Shown: one piece after another, positions 15,278 to 23,563 of the stretch | Position numbering within the stretch: position 1 is the first letter of the stretch | How the letters are laid out: the number at the start of each line of letters is the position of its first letter | Origin: Parachitinimonas caeni | GTDB taxonomy: Bacteria > Pseudomonadota > Gammaproteobacteria > Burkholderiales > Chitinimonadaceae | Reading direction: 5' to 3' | Assembly: GCF_030129945.1 (NCBI RefSeq) | Contig: NZ_JARRAF010000026.1 | Coordinates: 1 to 61,580, forward strand | Length of the DNA: 61,580 nucleotides | Program-made: the position numbers and the translations under genes | The notes under the pieces: model-generated | The model's input: the letters and a program-made list of their open reading frames with translations, nothing else | Told to the model about the DNA's origin: nothing | Databases searched by the model: none

Positions 15278-16228
15278 CTAATCTACCGGCAGATTTGCCA
15301 GCCCCCGTTCGATGCGATCGCGAGAGAATGGGTCGGCGGCATCCACGTAGCGCATTGCCGACTTGAGGTCTCGCCAGCCGACGTATTCCATCAGCGTTTT
15401 GACGTCCCAGCCGTTGGTGTTGGCCCAGCCAGCAAAGCCGCGTCGTAAGGAATGGCTGCTATAGCCTTCGGGTGAGGGCAGGCCAGCCTGGGTAAACAGC
15501 CGCCGTAGCAGCGGAATCAGGCTATTGATATGCAAGCCCTGATCGCTGACATGGCCGGCGCGATTGATGGCGCGAAACACCGGACCGCTTGTCAGCCCGG
15601 ACAGTTGTATCCAGTCGATATAGGCCGATACCGGACAGAGGCGGGAGAGTGCCGGCACCTTGAATGTGCGTCCGGACAGCTGGCGGTCGCCTTTTGATTG
15701 CCGCAGAAAGCAGCTCATTCCCTCGCCGGGAGTCAGGCTGACATGCTCAATGCACAGGCGGGTCAGCTCATCTCCCCGGAAGGCGCGCCAGAAACCCAGC
15801 AGCAGCAAGGATTTATCCCGCGAGTGGCGTAGCAGCGCAGTGTGATCGCCCGCTTGTGCGGCTTGTTCAATCGCATTTTCCAGCCAGACAACCACCTGCG
15901 ACAGGTGCTCGATCTGCAAGGGGACGGCCCGTTGCTCGGTGGCGGGGTGCAGCACCCGGATACCCTTGAGGGTCTTGCGCACCAGCGCCGACTTGCACGG
16001 ATCGACAAACCCTTGCTCGCGATGCCACTGCGATAGCGCTGCCAGCCTATGCCTTAGGGTGTTGAGCGAGAGCTTGCTGGCGTGATCGACCAGATAGCGC
16101 ACCACACTTTCGGTGGTGGCTGGCAGATAGCCGCCCCATTCCTGCTCGAAGTGACGCAGGGCCGATTCATAGCTGCGTCGGGTGTTCTGCCGGGTGGCGG
16201 CATCCAGATAATCTTCAAGCTTCAGCAT
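15278..16228 (-). CDS. Tyrosine recombinase / site-specific integrase
   Basis: 316 aa. N-terminal SAM-like core-binding domain (about 1-100: NTRRSYESALRHFEQEW). The catalytic domain has Arg in FWRAFRGDELTRL, HxxR box HSLRRGFAGW, then VGWRDLKSAMRYVD with the nucleophilic Tyr; Trp replaces the usual His in that segment, as in many integrases. Its start lies only a few bases from a dispersed-repeat copy (16231-16273). No phage or plasmid genes accompany it, so it may be the remnant of an element or may act on the nearby repeats. Target site unknown. Confidence 0.85.
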   Translation of the reverse strand: MLKLEDYLDAATRQNTRRSYESALRHFEQEWGGYLPATTESVVRYLVDHASKLSLNTLRHRLAALSQWHREQGFVDPCKSALVRKTLKGIRVLHPATEQRAVPLQIEHLSQVVVWLENAIEQAAQAGDHTALLRHSRDKSLLLLGFWRAFRGDELTRLCIEHVSLTPGEGMSCFLRQSKGDRQLSGRTFKVPALSRLCPVSAYIDWIQLSGLTSGPVFRAINRAGHVSDQGLHINSLIPLLRRLFTQAGLPSPEGYSSHSLRRGFAGWANTNGWDVKTLMEYVGWRDLKSAMRYVDAADPFSRDRIERGLANLPVD

Positions 16229-16230
16229 AG

Positions 16231-16369
16231 GGATCCGGAAAAAATGGTGGCAAGGCGTCTAGGCTCTGTTGACATTTTACTGGCTCGCTGCATGAAACGT
16301 TGCCTCGGTTTGAGATGGTTGTCGCCGACCGGCCACCAAACTTAGGCGCCGTTGACGTTTTGCTTCCGG
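16231..16369. repeat. Two direct copies of the dispersed repeat
   Basis: CTAGGCTCTGTTGAC (16259-16273) and CTTAGGCGCCGTTGACG (16341-16357) are in the same orientation, 82 bases apart. GTTGACGTTTTGCTTCCGG (16351-16369) matches 99-117 (reverse strand) at 18 of 19 bases. GATCCGGAAAAAATGG (16232-16247) resembles 4158-4171. The second copy supplies the last codons and the TAA of the PepSY protein gene. Confidence 0.6.
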
Positions 16370-17823
16370 ATTGCGTTTCGTTGCCATTGCCAGACCCCCA
16401 GCCCAATCAACACCGCATTAAGCAGCGCAAATATCGCCAGTATCCCGTCTCGACCATCTTTGCCGAGGCCGTCCAGCCAGTGTGCTTTGTGCAGCCAGCC
16501 AAAGCTGTAGCCTTCGAGGCGGTCGATCGGTTCAACCCGGGCGGCCAGCGCACCCGTTGCCGGTTCAATGAAAATGGAGGTCTGGTTTTTAGTCGCGAAG
16601 GTGACTTTGACTACCGGCAAACGTTTGTTGATGAATCCGTAGTCCCCGCCAAATTGATGCAGGCTGACAAGGTCCTTGACCGGAGCATTGGTATCGCCGA
16701 GATATTGGCGGGCAAGGTCGGTTGCCAACGCGGCTTCGACGTCCGCGACCGGCTGGCCATTGCCCGCATCCAGGTAGTGGGCCGATGCGGGTTTGGGGGC
16801 GGCATGACCGCCGTGGTGGGCATGCTCATCCGCAGTAGGCGGCTTGCCGGCGGCCAGCCGCCATACCGGCTGGCTTTTATAGCTGAGCAGACTCGCACCG
16901 AACGCCAGCTGTGCAGGGGTCAGATGGAGCGCTTCAGCGGCGATGGCAGTGTGGGGCAAGCGGGGCGTCGTCAACTGACCTTCACGCCAGATATGGAACA
17001 AACCACTGAGCGTGAAAGCAAGCGTACTTAACCCGGCCAGCAAACCCAGGCGTCGATGCCAACGCCTGCCGGCCTGCTTGACTGGCCGGGATGGCTGCCG
17101 GGCATAGAGCCAGAGGCCAAGGATCACGCTGCCGGCTGCAGCCAACAGCAGCACACTCATCGTCAGCTGCCGCGCCGTTGACAAGGGCTTGGCCCATTCC
17201 CAAGTGTGTATCGTACGAAACAAGCTTTGACAGAGCGCCTTGCGGTCATCGACCAAGGCAGAGAGGCGGGCCGGGCCGGTTTCGATATAGGCGCGCAGAT
17301 GGTCGGGGCGGTCGAACTCGATGCGCCAGACTGGCAGCAGGCGATTGACCGACGGGTAATCCTCATTAAAGTCTGTCAGCAATTCAGCGCCTTGCACCGC
17401 GCTTTGCCGGTCACCCGTGAAATGACGGGCCAGCTGAATGGCGTATTGGCGGTCAGCGTCCGGCAGCTCGGCCTGGGTGTCGGCACTGAAGTAGCGACGC
17501 CTGATCTGGCCGGCTTCCCGCACCTGCCAGACAGCGGCACCGTCGATGGCCAGCAAACGGGCTTCCTGCAGTGGGGTGAGCGGGTGGCGCTCAGCGATGG
17601 TCGCCAGCGATACCCCGCTAAGCGGCGCCCTGGCAACGGGCGCCTGCATTGAGGCGGCGCTGGGAAACAGCCGGGTCATGATCGGATGTCCCAGCCCGGA
17701 CAAGGCCCAGAGCAGAACGGGAAGCGCCGCCAATAAGCCGATACGGCGATGCCAGCGGAACAGCCAGCCCAGCCTCTTGGCCTGGTTCAGGCGTTGCAGA
17801 AGTTGCGGATCAGAATGAGTCAC
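16342..17823 (-). CDS. PepSY-domain membrane protein
   Basis: 493 aa with a GTG start (AGGA about 10 nt upstream). Four or so membrane segments: residues about 20-45, 218-240, 262-285 and 455-475. Extracytoplasmic loops contain PepSY-like stretches (DLARQYLGDTNAPVKDL, ATDLARQ). A His-rich patch DEHAHHGGHAAP lies at about residue 330. PepSY_TM proteins next to TonB receptors are usually inner-membrane partners of metal uptake or reduction. It follows the TonB receptor in the same direction (55-bp gap). The C-terminal RKQNVNGA is encoded by the dispersed repeat. Confidence 0.8.
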   Translation of the reverse strand: MTHSDPQLLQRLNQAKRLGWLFRWHRRIGLLAALPVLLWALSGLGHPIMTRLFPSAASMQAPVARAPLSGVSLATIAERHPLTPLQEARLLAIDGAAVWQVREAGQIRRRYFSADTQAELPDADRQYAIQLARHFTGDRQSAVQGAELLTDFNEDYPSVNRLLPVWRIEFDRPDHLRAYIETGPARLSALVDDRKALCQSLFRTIHTWEWAKPLSTARQLTMSVLLLAAAGSVILGLWLYARQPSRPVKQAGRRWHRRLGLLAGLSTLAFTLSGLFHIWREGQLTTPRLPHTAIAAEALHLTPAQLAFGASLLSYKSQPVWRLAAGKPPTADEHAHHGGHAAPKPASAHYLDAGNGQPVADVEAALATDLARQYLGDTNAPVKDLVSLHQFGGDYGFINKRLPVVKVTFATKNQTSIFIEPATGALAARVEPIDRLEGYSFGWLHKAHWLDGLGKDGRDGILAIFALLNAVLIGLGVWQWQRNAIRKQNVNGA

Positions 17824-17878
17824 GATGAAGTTTTCCTGAGCAATCGGTCATGGGTGCCGGCACGAAGAGCAGGCGCGT

Positions 17879-19972
17879 TCAGCGGAAGCGGTAGGCCAAG
17901 CCCAAAAAGAAGCTGCGGCCGGCACCCGCTACATAGCTGTCCTGGCTTTCCGGGCTGCGTGCGCCCACGCCGCTGAAGCTGGAGCTGGCGGATTCAGCGT
18001 AGCGACGGTCGGCCAGATTCTTGACCTTGGCCCATAGCTCCCACGCGCCTAACTGCTGGCTGGCCCGCAGATTCCAGACCGTATGGCCGCCATAGCGGAT
18101 GCTATTGGCGTTATCCATCCACCACGGGCCCATATGTTGGGCTTCGAGCGATAGCCGGCTGTTTTCCTGCGGCTGCCAGATCATTTCGAGATTGGCCATG
18201 ACTTCCGGTGCTTGCGGCATGCTGCGGCCGGCGTAATCAAGCTGGTTGCCCAGACGATATTCGCGATAGCGATGGCTCGACCAGGCGGCCGAGGCGCGCA
18301 GTTTCAGCGCGTCGGCGACTTGCCAGCTCAGCCCCAGCTCCAGACCCTGATGAAGGGTACGGCCAGCGTTGCGCGGCTCGCTCTTGCCGGGTGCCAGACT
18401 GTAACTGACCTGCTCATCGCGCCCGGCCAGCCGGTACAGGCTGGCTTCCCATTGCCAGTGCGTCGCCCGGCCACGCATTCCCAGTTCCAGGTTGTCGTAG
18501 ATTGCCGGCTGCAGGTTGGGCGTATCCAGACTGCCGTACAGGCTGGACACCTCTGGCGGGGTAAAGCCCTGACTGGCGTTGATGAAGCCATCGAGCTGAC
18601 TATCGAGATTCCAGACCAGCCCGACTTTGGGGCTGGCGCGGCTGAAGCGCCGGGTTTCGGATGGTGCGCCGGTCGTGGTGGAGGGCGTCAGGCGATTGTG
18701 GTAGTCGTATTCGATCTGGTCATAGCGCAGCCCGCCTACCAGGCGCAGGGTCGGTTGCCACTGCCACTCCGCCTGCAGATACGCGGCCCGGTTGCCAAGA
18801 ATTACTTCGTAATCACGGCGGGTGCTGCCCACGCTGTAGCGCGTGTACTTGCCGCTGAGCGCATCGCGCACCACGGCCAGATTCTGCTCGTTGTACTGGT
18901 TGGGGCTGCGATCGAAGGTGAGGCCCCCAATCAGCCGCAGATTGCCAACATCCTGCTTCTGTCTCAGGTCGAGACCAACGGAGTGGAAGTGGTTGTCGTT
19001 CTGCCGCCCACTGGCGCTGGTGGGGCCCGTGTTGAAAATCAGGTAGCTGGGTAGCTGGCGGGTATCGTTATCGCGCAGGAATAAGGTAACGCTGCTCTCA
19101 CCGCCGGTGTTGAGCGACCCGGTCCAGCTGGTACTCAGCCGACTGGCATCAACCTGGCGCCAGGTGAAGGTCTGGTTGGAAAAGCCGGGCCGGTTCAGAT
19201 AGCTACTGGGGCTCAGGCTGCCCGGCATGTCAGTGCGCAGATGGTTATGGCTGAATACGCTGCTCAGTTTTCCGCCTGCCAGCGGGTAGTCCAGCCGCAA
19301 GGTGGCGCCAGTCTTGTCAAAACCGTTGTAGTCATCATCGCCGCCATTCGAGCTGGCATGGTAGGCCGAACCGCGCCAGCCCCAGTCACCTGTTGTGGCC
19401 GAAAGTCCGACATCCAGCCGTCGATAGCCCCGATCACTGAGTTGCAGACTGGCCTGATAATCGGCTTCGCTGGCCGGAGCGCGGGTCAGGAAATTCACCG
19501 CACCACCAACCGCATTGCTGCCATACAGCGATGAGGCCGGTCCTTTGACCACCTCCACGGCAGCGTTGCCACCCAGGTTCACTTCATACAGGGCATTGTG
19601 ATTGAAGATGCCAACCGGCCGGATCAGCACACCGTCTTCAAGATAGACATAGTAGGCATTGGTGGAAATCGGCATGCGGATGGCCATGCTGTGCTGCTCG
19701 TTGCCCAGATCCGTCATGTAGACACCGGGAATCTGGTCCAGCGCTTCCCCGATAAAAGTGGCTTTAAGGCCACGCAGGGTGGTCAGGCTGACCCGACCGA
19801 CGGCGGCAGGCGTATTGCGCAGTGGCGTCGCCACGCGGGAGCCGGAAATAACGATTTGTTCGACGCTGGAAGGCGCGTCGGCAGCAAAAACCAGTGAACA
19901 GAACAGGGCAAGCGGGGCCAGGGCAAAGGCGCGCCGTGCTTGGCGGCACGCCGGATAGGTAAGGGGCAACAT
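17879..19972 (-). CDS. TonB-dependent outer-membrane receptor
   Basis: 697 aa. Signal peptide (to about residue 30, LVFAADAPS), then a TonB-box-like segment QIVISGSR, the plug domain (SLTTLRGLKATFIGEALDQ through KGPASSLYGSNAVGGAVNF), and a 22-strand barrel rich in aromatic-ended strands. It imports a metal complex or siderophore across the outer membrane, powered by TonB/ExbBD. Its neighbours (DUF2946-like protein upstream, PepSY protein downstream) suggest copper or iron. Ligand cannot be fixed from sequence. The last residues are YRFR rather than a terminal aromatic, a minor oddity. Confidence 0.9.
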   Translation of the reverse strand: MLPLTYPACRQARRAFALAPLALFCSLVFAADAPSSVEQIVISGSRVATPLRNTPAAVGRVSLTTLRGLKATFIGEALDQIPGVYMTDLGNEQHSMAIRMPISTNAYYVYLEDGVLIRPVGIFNHNALYEVNLGGNAAVEVVKGPASSLYGSNAVGGAVNFLTRAPASEADYQASLQLSDRGYRRLDVGLSATTGDWGWRGSAYHASSNGGDDDYNGFDKTGATLRLDYPLAGGKLSSVFSHNHLRTDMPGSLSPSSYLNRPGFSNQTFTWRQVDASRLSTSWTGSLNTGGESSVTLFLRDNDTRQLPSYLIFNTGPTSASGRQNDNHFHSVGLDLRQKQDVGNLRLIGGLTFDRSPNQYNEQNLAVVRDALSGKYTRYSVGSTRRDYEVILGNRAAYLQAEWQWQPTLRLVGGLRYDQIEYDYHNRLTPSTTTGAPSETRRFSRASPKVGLVWNLDSQLDGFINASQGFTPPEVSSLYGSLDTPNLQPAIYDNLELGMRGRATHWQWEASLYRLAGRDEQVSYSLAPGKSEPRNAGRTLHQGLELGLSWQVADALKLRASAAWSSHRYREYRLGNQLDYAGRSMPQAPEVMANLEMIWQPQENSRLSLEAQHMGPWWMDNANSIRYGGHTVWNLRASQQLGAWELWAKVKNLADRRYAESASSSFSGVGARSPESQDSYVAGAGRSFFLGLAYRFR

Positions 19973-20019
19973 CGTCTGACTTTCAATCGGATGGCGGCTG
20001 GCAGGACAGTCAGTCCGGC

Positions 20020-20097
20020 ATGCGCCACGCCAAAAAGGGAAATCCAGCCTCGGCTATCCCGGCCCGTCAGCAGCAAGCATTCGCTTGCACGACAGGG
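20020..20097 (-). promoter_or_regulatory. Structured leader before the TonB receptor
   Basis: In the 167 bases between the DUF2946-like gene and the receptor, GCAAGC (20073-20078) pairs with GCTTGC (20083-20088) inside an outer CCCGTC/GACaGGG stem (20063-20068 / 20091-20097). A second stem joins GGGA/TCCC around 20037-20060. The fold looks more like a regulatory leader than random sequence, but no riboswitch class is matched with certainty. Confidence 0.35.
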
Positions 20098-20139
20098 GGA
20101 ATCGGTAGCCAAGGCGCGACACGGGCCACTCCGGGCCTG

Positions 20140-20529
20140 TTATACCCGGAATAGCGATTCAGACGATGGAGATGGGGGGGCGCGGGCCGGCGGCGGTCGT
20201 GGCCCCTGAGTGACCAGGCATTGCCGACCGACAAAAGCAGGGAAGGGGGCCAGGCCCGGTTGGGCCAGTGGTGACTGGGCAGAAGGCGGCAGATCAAGCG
20301 CAAGACCGCCAAAGCAGCAATCGTGACAGTCATGCGCCTGCATCGCTTTGAGCGGCGCTCCTGCCAGATCGGCGATTGGGCTCGCAGGCTTGCCGTTCAC
20401 ACTGCAAAAATCCTGCATCAGCAGGTTATCCAGCGTAGAAGGATTGGCGCGCGCTATGCCAAGAACATTGAAAATCAGGGCAAATAGCGCGCAATAGACA
20501 GCAAGTTGGCGGCTGATGCGAGCAGACAT
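20140..20529 (-). CDS. DUF2946-like small exported protein
   Basis: 129 aa from ATG 20529. N-terminal hydrophobic segment (YCALFALIFNVLGIA) as signal peptide or anchor, then a Cys/His patch (AHDCHDCC) that could bind copper or another soft metal, then a Pro-rich tail. DUF2946 proteins are small envelope proteins commonly encoded beside TonB-dependent metal receptors, which is the arrangement here. Likely first gene of the three-gene metal-uptake unit. Metal is inferred. Confidence 0.6.
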   Translation of the reverse strand: MSARISRQLAVYCALFALIFNVLGIARANPSTLDNLLMQDFCSVNGKPASPIADLAGAPLKAMQAHDCHDCCFGGLALDLPPSAQSPLAQPGLAPFPAFVGRQCLVTQGPRPPPARAPPSPSSESLFRV

Positions 20530-20577
20530 GCGGCAATTATCCGGCTGTACCCGTTGGACAGGCAAGCGTACCGGCAT

Positions 20578-21022
20578 GACTTGTTCGACAGCTTTTATGG
20601 CCTGGCAAGGGAGTATTTAGCTAAACAGCTGATAAAAATGCACAAATTTTCAGGATAATGCACAAGCAAACAACTCATTTGTCATGAAAAAGTGTGACGA
20701 AAGTGTTTGCACCCCCTGATTTCTATGTTACTGTGCGCGCCGCTTCGCCACCGTGGCGAGCATTTCAACCGCTTTACCTGACTTAATATCGGAGAACCCA
20801 AGTGCCCCGCACCTTCGCCATCACCGCTTGATGCCGACGACACCTGCACACGCAGAGTGCCGATGGCGCGCCCGCGCGATCCTCTGCTGTGCATGCGAGA
20901 AACCTGGGTACTTACACTCCGCCTGATTTTTCCCCTGCCATTTCCGATCCCGCCCCCGTCGTTTGACGTTTGAATGGTGCGCCTGCGTCGTTGGCTCCGA
21001 TACTTTCCATCTGGAGACCAAA
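20578..21022. other. Upstream region of the RNA-repair operon
   Basis: About 445 bases with no confident gene. It contains a small hairpin CGCCAC/GTGGCG (20746-20751 / 20753-20758). It also has a nine-codon ORF starting GTG at 20802 (encoding MPRTFAITA), preceded by GGAG, which could be a leader peptide or chance. No sigma54-type -24/-12 promoter of the kind known for rtcBA operons was found. Confidence 0.35.
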
Positions 21023-21877
21023 ATGACTCTGAATTCCAATATCGGGCTGCATAGCCTTGATCTGATCAAATATCCACGCACGCCACACCTTGAGGGCTCT
21101 CGTCTGCAAGCTGGCGACGAAGGCCATGGCCATATCCCGTATTCGGCGCTGGCTGGCCGTTACATCGTGGTCGAAGAAAAACTGGATGGGGGCAACGCAG
21201 GCCTCAGCTTTTCAGAAGGGGGCGAGCTATTGCTGCAAAGTCGTGGCCACTATCTGAGTGGCGGTGGCCGAGAGCGCCAGTTCAATCTGTTCAAACGCTG
21301 GGCGAGTGCGCATGAGCAAGCGCTATTGCAGGTGCTTGAAGACCGCTATTTGATGTTTGGTGAGTGGCTACACAAAAAGCACTCGGTGTTTTACGACCAG
21401 CTGCCGCACTACTTTTGTGAGTTTGATATCTGGGACCGTCAGACCGGCGTGTTCCTCTCCACCGAACGGCGCCAATCCTTGCTGGCGGCGAGTCCGGTAC
21501 TGCCGGTTCCGGTTTTATACGCAGGGGTCGCCCCGCGCAAACTGGGCGACCTGTTGGCCATGCTGGCGCCATCGCTAGCCAAATCAGCGCAGTGGCGGCA
21601 ACGCTTCGCACAGACGATTGCTACAGAAAGGCTGGACCTGGATCGTGCCTGGCAGCAGACCGACAAGTCCGATCTGTCGGAAGGGCTCTATATCAAGGTG
21701 GAGGAGGGTGGGGCGACGACCGGGCGTTATAAGTGGGTCCGGCCAGATTTTGTGCAGGCGATCCTCGATGCGGGTCGTCATCACGCCGAGCAACCCTTCG
21801 TACCCAACCTGCTGGCGGCAGGCTGCGATATTTTCGCGCCGCAACTGACGCATCAATGGCCATCCAGCAAGGGCTGA
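21023..21877 (+). CDS. ATP-dependent RNA ligase family protein
   Basis: 284 aa from ATG 21023 with GGAG about 9 nt upstream. The nucleotidyltransferase motif I is EEKLDGGNAGLSF, where Lys would carry AMP; motif-like stretches follow (MFGEWLHKKHS; FCEFDIWD; SEGLYIKVEEGG for motif IV; TGRYKWVRPDF for motif V). This is the covalent nucleotidyltransferase fold of T4 Rnl/Rnl2-like ligases. It ends in TGATG overlapping the next start, so it is coupled to the HD-kinase gene. Together they can heal and seal broken RNA. Specific substrate (for example cleaved tRNA) is unknown. Confidence 0.82.
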   Translation: MTLNSNIGLHSLDLIKYPRTPHLEGSRLQAGDEGHGHIPYSALAGRYIVVEEKLDGGNAGLSFSEGGELLLQSRGHYLSGGGRERQFNLFKRWASAHEQALLQVLEDRYLMFGEWLHKKHSVFYDQLPHYFCEFDIWDRQTGVFLSTERRQSLLAASPVLPVPVLYAGVAPRKLGDLLAMLAPSLAKSAQWRQRFAQTIATERLDLDRAWQQTDKSDLSEGLYIKVEEGGATTGRYKWVRPDFVQAILDAGRHHAEQPFVPNLLAAGCDIFAPQLTHQWPSSKG

Positions 21878-23112
21878 TGGGGGAAATCATGAATTATTCC
21901 AATACCTTGCCATTACTGCTGACGCCAGAAAACCTGGCCAGCCTCAATCACCCCCTGCCGTTGCGAGGCCCGGACTACGCAGGGTTGCAACGTCTGGTAC
22001 CTGGCGCCGGCCAGTCTGTGGACTGGCAACGGATCTTGCAGCAGTTGCCCTGCTTGAATGCTTTGCAACGGACTCCGCAAGATCCGCACTACCATGCCGA
22101 AGGCGATGTCTGGACTCACACTCAAATGGTGGTGGAAGCGATGCAGGATCTCGAAGACTACCGGCAAGCCGATGCCAGCCGGCAGTTCGTGCTGTTCTTT
22201 GCCGCCTTGCTGCACGACATTGCCAAACCTGCCACTACCCGAGTGGACCCGGTAAGTGGCCGCATCGGTCAGCCGGGCCATTCCGCTCGGGGCGCTGTCG
22301 ATGCGCGGGTGCTGCTATGGCGTAGTGGTGTACCGTTTGATTTGCGGGAATCAATCTGCCGGCTGATTGCCGTACACCAGCTGCCTTTTTACGCCTTGCG
22401 GGGCAACCGGAATGGCGATTCTGCGGAGTTCATTGTGCGCAAGCTGTCGCACGAGGTTGATCTGATTGAACTTGCTGCGCTGGCAGAAGCGGATATGCGC
22501 GGCCGGCATTGCCCGGATGCCGCCGAGATATTGGTAGACATCGAACTTTTTCGCGAACTGGCCAAGGAGGAAGGCTGCTATGGCCAACCCAGAGCCTTTG
22601 CGGATGCGTTTACCCGCCAGCGTTATTTCAATGGCGACGACGTTCACCCGGACTATGTGTACCACTGTGATCCTGGATCAACGGTAACGGTGTTATGTGG
22701 TTTGCCGGCGACGGGTAAAAGTAGCTGGATTGCGCAGCAATGTGCGGATCTACCGTGTGTCGGCTTCGATGATGCGCGCGCGGCCCTCAAGCTGCGTCAT
22801 GGTGAAAACGACGGCATGGCGGCTCACTTTGCCATTGATCAGGCCAAAGCCTATTTGCGCCGTAAACAGGCGTTTGTCTGGAATGCCACCCATCTTTCCC
22901 GGCAGATGCGTAGTAAAACGCTGGACTTGCTGTTTGCCTATGGCGCCTCGGTGGAGGTGGTGTATCTGGAAGCCTCGGAAGCAGAGATCATGCGCCGCAA
23001 CCGCAACCGGGATACGACGCTGACCAATGCTGGTATCGAGCGGATGTTGCATCGCTGGGAGGTTGTCCTGCCAAGCGAAGCGCATCGGGTGCGCTATCTG
23101 ATTCAGTCTTGA
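21877..23112 (+). CDS. HD-domain / polynucleotide kinase fusion (HD-Pnk)
   Basis: 411 aa from ATG 21877, or 407 aa from ATG 21889, which has GGGGGAAA just upstream. Residues about 60-200 are an HD phosphohydrolase domain (GDVWTHTQMVVEAM, FFAALLHDIAKPATT, HSARGAVDA). Residues about 262-405 are a P-loop kinase: Walker A LCGLPATGKSSW, FDDARAAL, WNATHLSRQMR, and LEASEAEIMRRNRNRD as the lid. The same two-domain enzyme was described from Runella as an end-healing 2',3'-phosphatase and 5'-kinase. Paired with the RNA ligase directly upstream, it forms a complete RNA-repair cassette. Confidence 0.85.
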   Translation: MGEIMNYSNTLPLLLTPENLASLNHPLPLRGPDYAGLQRLVPGAGQSVDWQRILQQLPCLNALQRTPQDPHYHAEGDVWTHTQMVVEAMQDLEDYRQADASRQFVLFFAALLHDIAKPATTRVDPVSGRIGQPGHSARGAVDARVLLWRSGVPFDLRESICRLIAVHQLPFYALRGNRNGDSAEFIVRKLSHEVDLIELAALAEADMRGRHCPDAAEILVDIELFRELAKEEGCYGQPRAFADAFTRQRYFNGDDVHPDYVYHCDPGSTVTVLCGLPATGKSSWIAQQCADLPCVGFDDARAALKLRHGENDGMAAHFAIDQAKAYLRRKQAFVWNATHLSRQMRSKTLDLLFAYGASVEVVYLEASEAEIMRRNRNRDTTLTNAGIERMLHRWEVVLPSEAHRVRYLIQS

Positions 23113-23133
23113 AGGGCTTCTAACGTCTACCGA

Positions 23134-23164
23134 GCAGAGCCTTGAGGGGGTTTCAAGGTTCTGC
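23134..23164. terminator. Hairpin between convergent genes
   Basis: GCAGAGCCTTGA (23134-23145) pairs with TCAAGGTTCTGC (23153-23164) through 12 positions with a single G-U, around a 7-nt loop. It covers the stop codon of the minus-strand gene and lies just after the HD-Pnk stop. There is no U-run, so it may act as a bidirectional barrier or mRNA end. Confidence 0.5.
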
Positions 23165-23530
23165 CAGCAGGTGGCGGATGGCCAGGTCGATCTGTGAAGC
23201 CACCTGACCATTGGCTTCCATCTGCTGCTGGACGCGATCAACCAGCAAGTGAAACTCCGGATCGTTGATCAGCTCTTCGCCCAGTTCCGTCAACAATAGC
23301 GATTCGAGAAACACCCGGAAAGCCTTGCGTCCACGGTCCGGGTCATCCTTGGAGATGGCTCGCACCCGGCGCGCCATGGTGGTTTGCAAGCCTGCCGGCG
23401 CAACACGTTCATGCTGCGGAGTGCGCAGCATGGTGGCGCGCCGGGGAGGGCGGTTTTCCGGGCTTCCAACCGCACTCACCATTTCCTGGCGAATGGCGGC
23501 AACGATCTGCTGAATCGGGCTGATGGTCAT
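23153..23530 (-). CDS. Conserved-looking hypothetical protein, 125 aa
   Basis: 125 aa, ATG at 23530. No signal peptide or membrane segment. Predicted mostly helical; a basic middle (ENRPPRRATMLR, TTMARRVRAIS) is followed by an acidic helical half (FRVFLESLLLTELGEELIND). I do not recognise the family. It lies 33 bases after the TPR gene in the same direction, so the two are likely one transcript, and its size suggests a small partner or chaperone-like protein. Its last codons are within the 23134-23164 hairpin. Confidence 0.6.
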   Translation of the reverse strand: MTISPIQQIVAAIRQEMVSAVGSPENRPPRRATMLRTPQHERVAPAGLQTTMARRVRAISKDDPDRGRKAFRVFLESLLLTELGEELINDPEFHLLVDRVQQQMEANGQVASQIDLAIRHLLAEP

Positions 23531-23563
23531 GGCAGCGTCCAGACGATGGGCGGATTGGCCGAA

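Noticed and set aside
99-16369. Integron attC sites suggested by GTTGAC and GCCTAA motifs near a recombinase
   Set aside because: The repeats lack the paired RYYYAAC/GTTRRRY cores and the recombinase lacks a recognisable IntI patch; cassette-like gene order is absent.
18212-19054. A 280-aa open frame antisense to the TonB receptor
   Set aside because: No motif and fully covered by a well-supported receptor on the other strand.
19973-20139. Cobalamin riboswitch upstream of the TonB receptor
   Set aside because: Only a weak B12-box-like end is seen; the conserved core of the aptamer is missing. Kept only as an unassigned structured leader.
20660-20740. A sigma54 -24/-12 promoter for the RNA-repair genes
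   Set aside because: TTGCA is present at 20707 but no GG at the right distance upstream.
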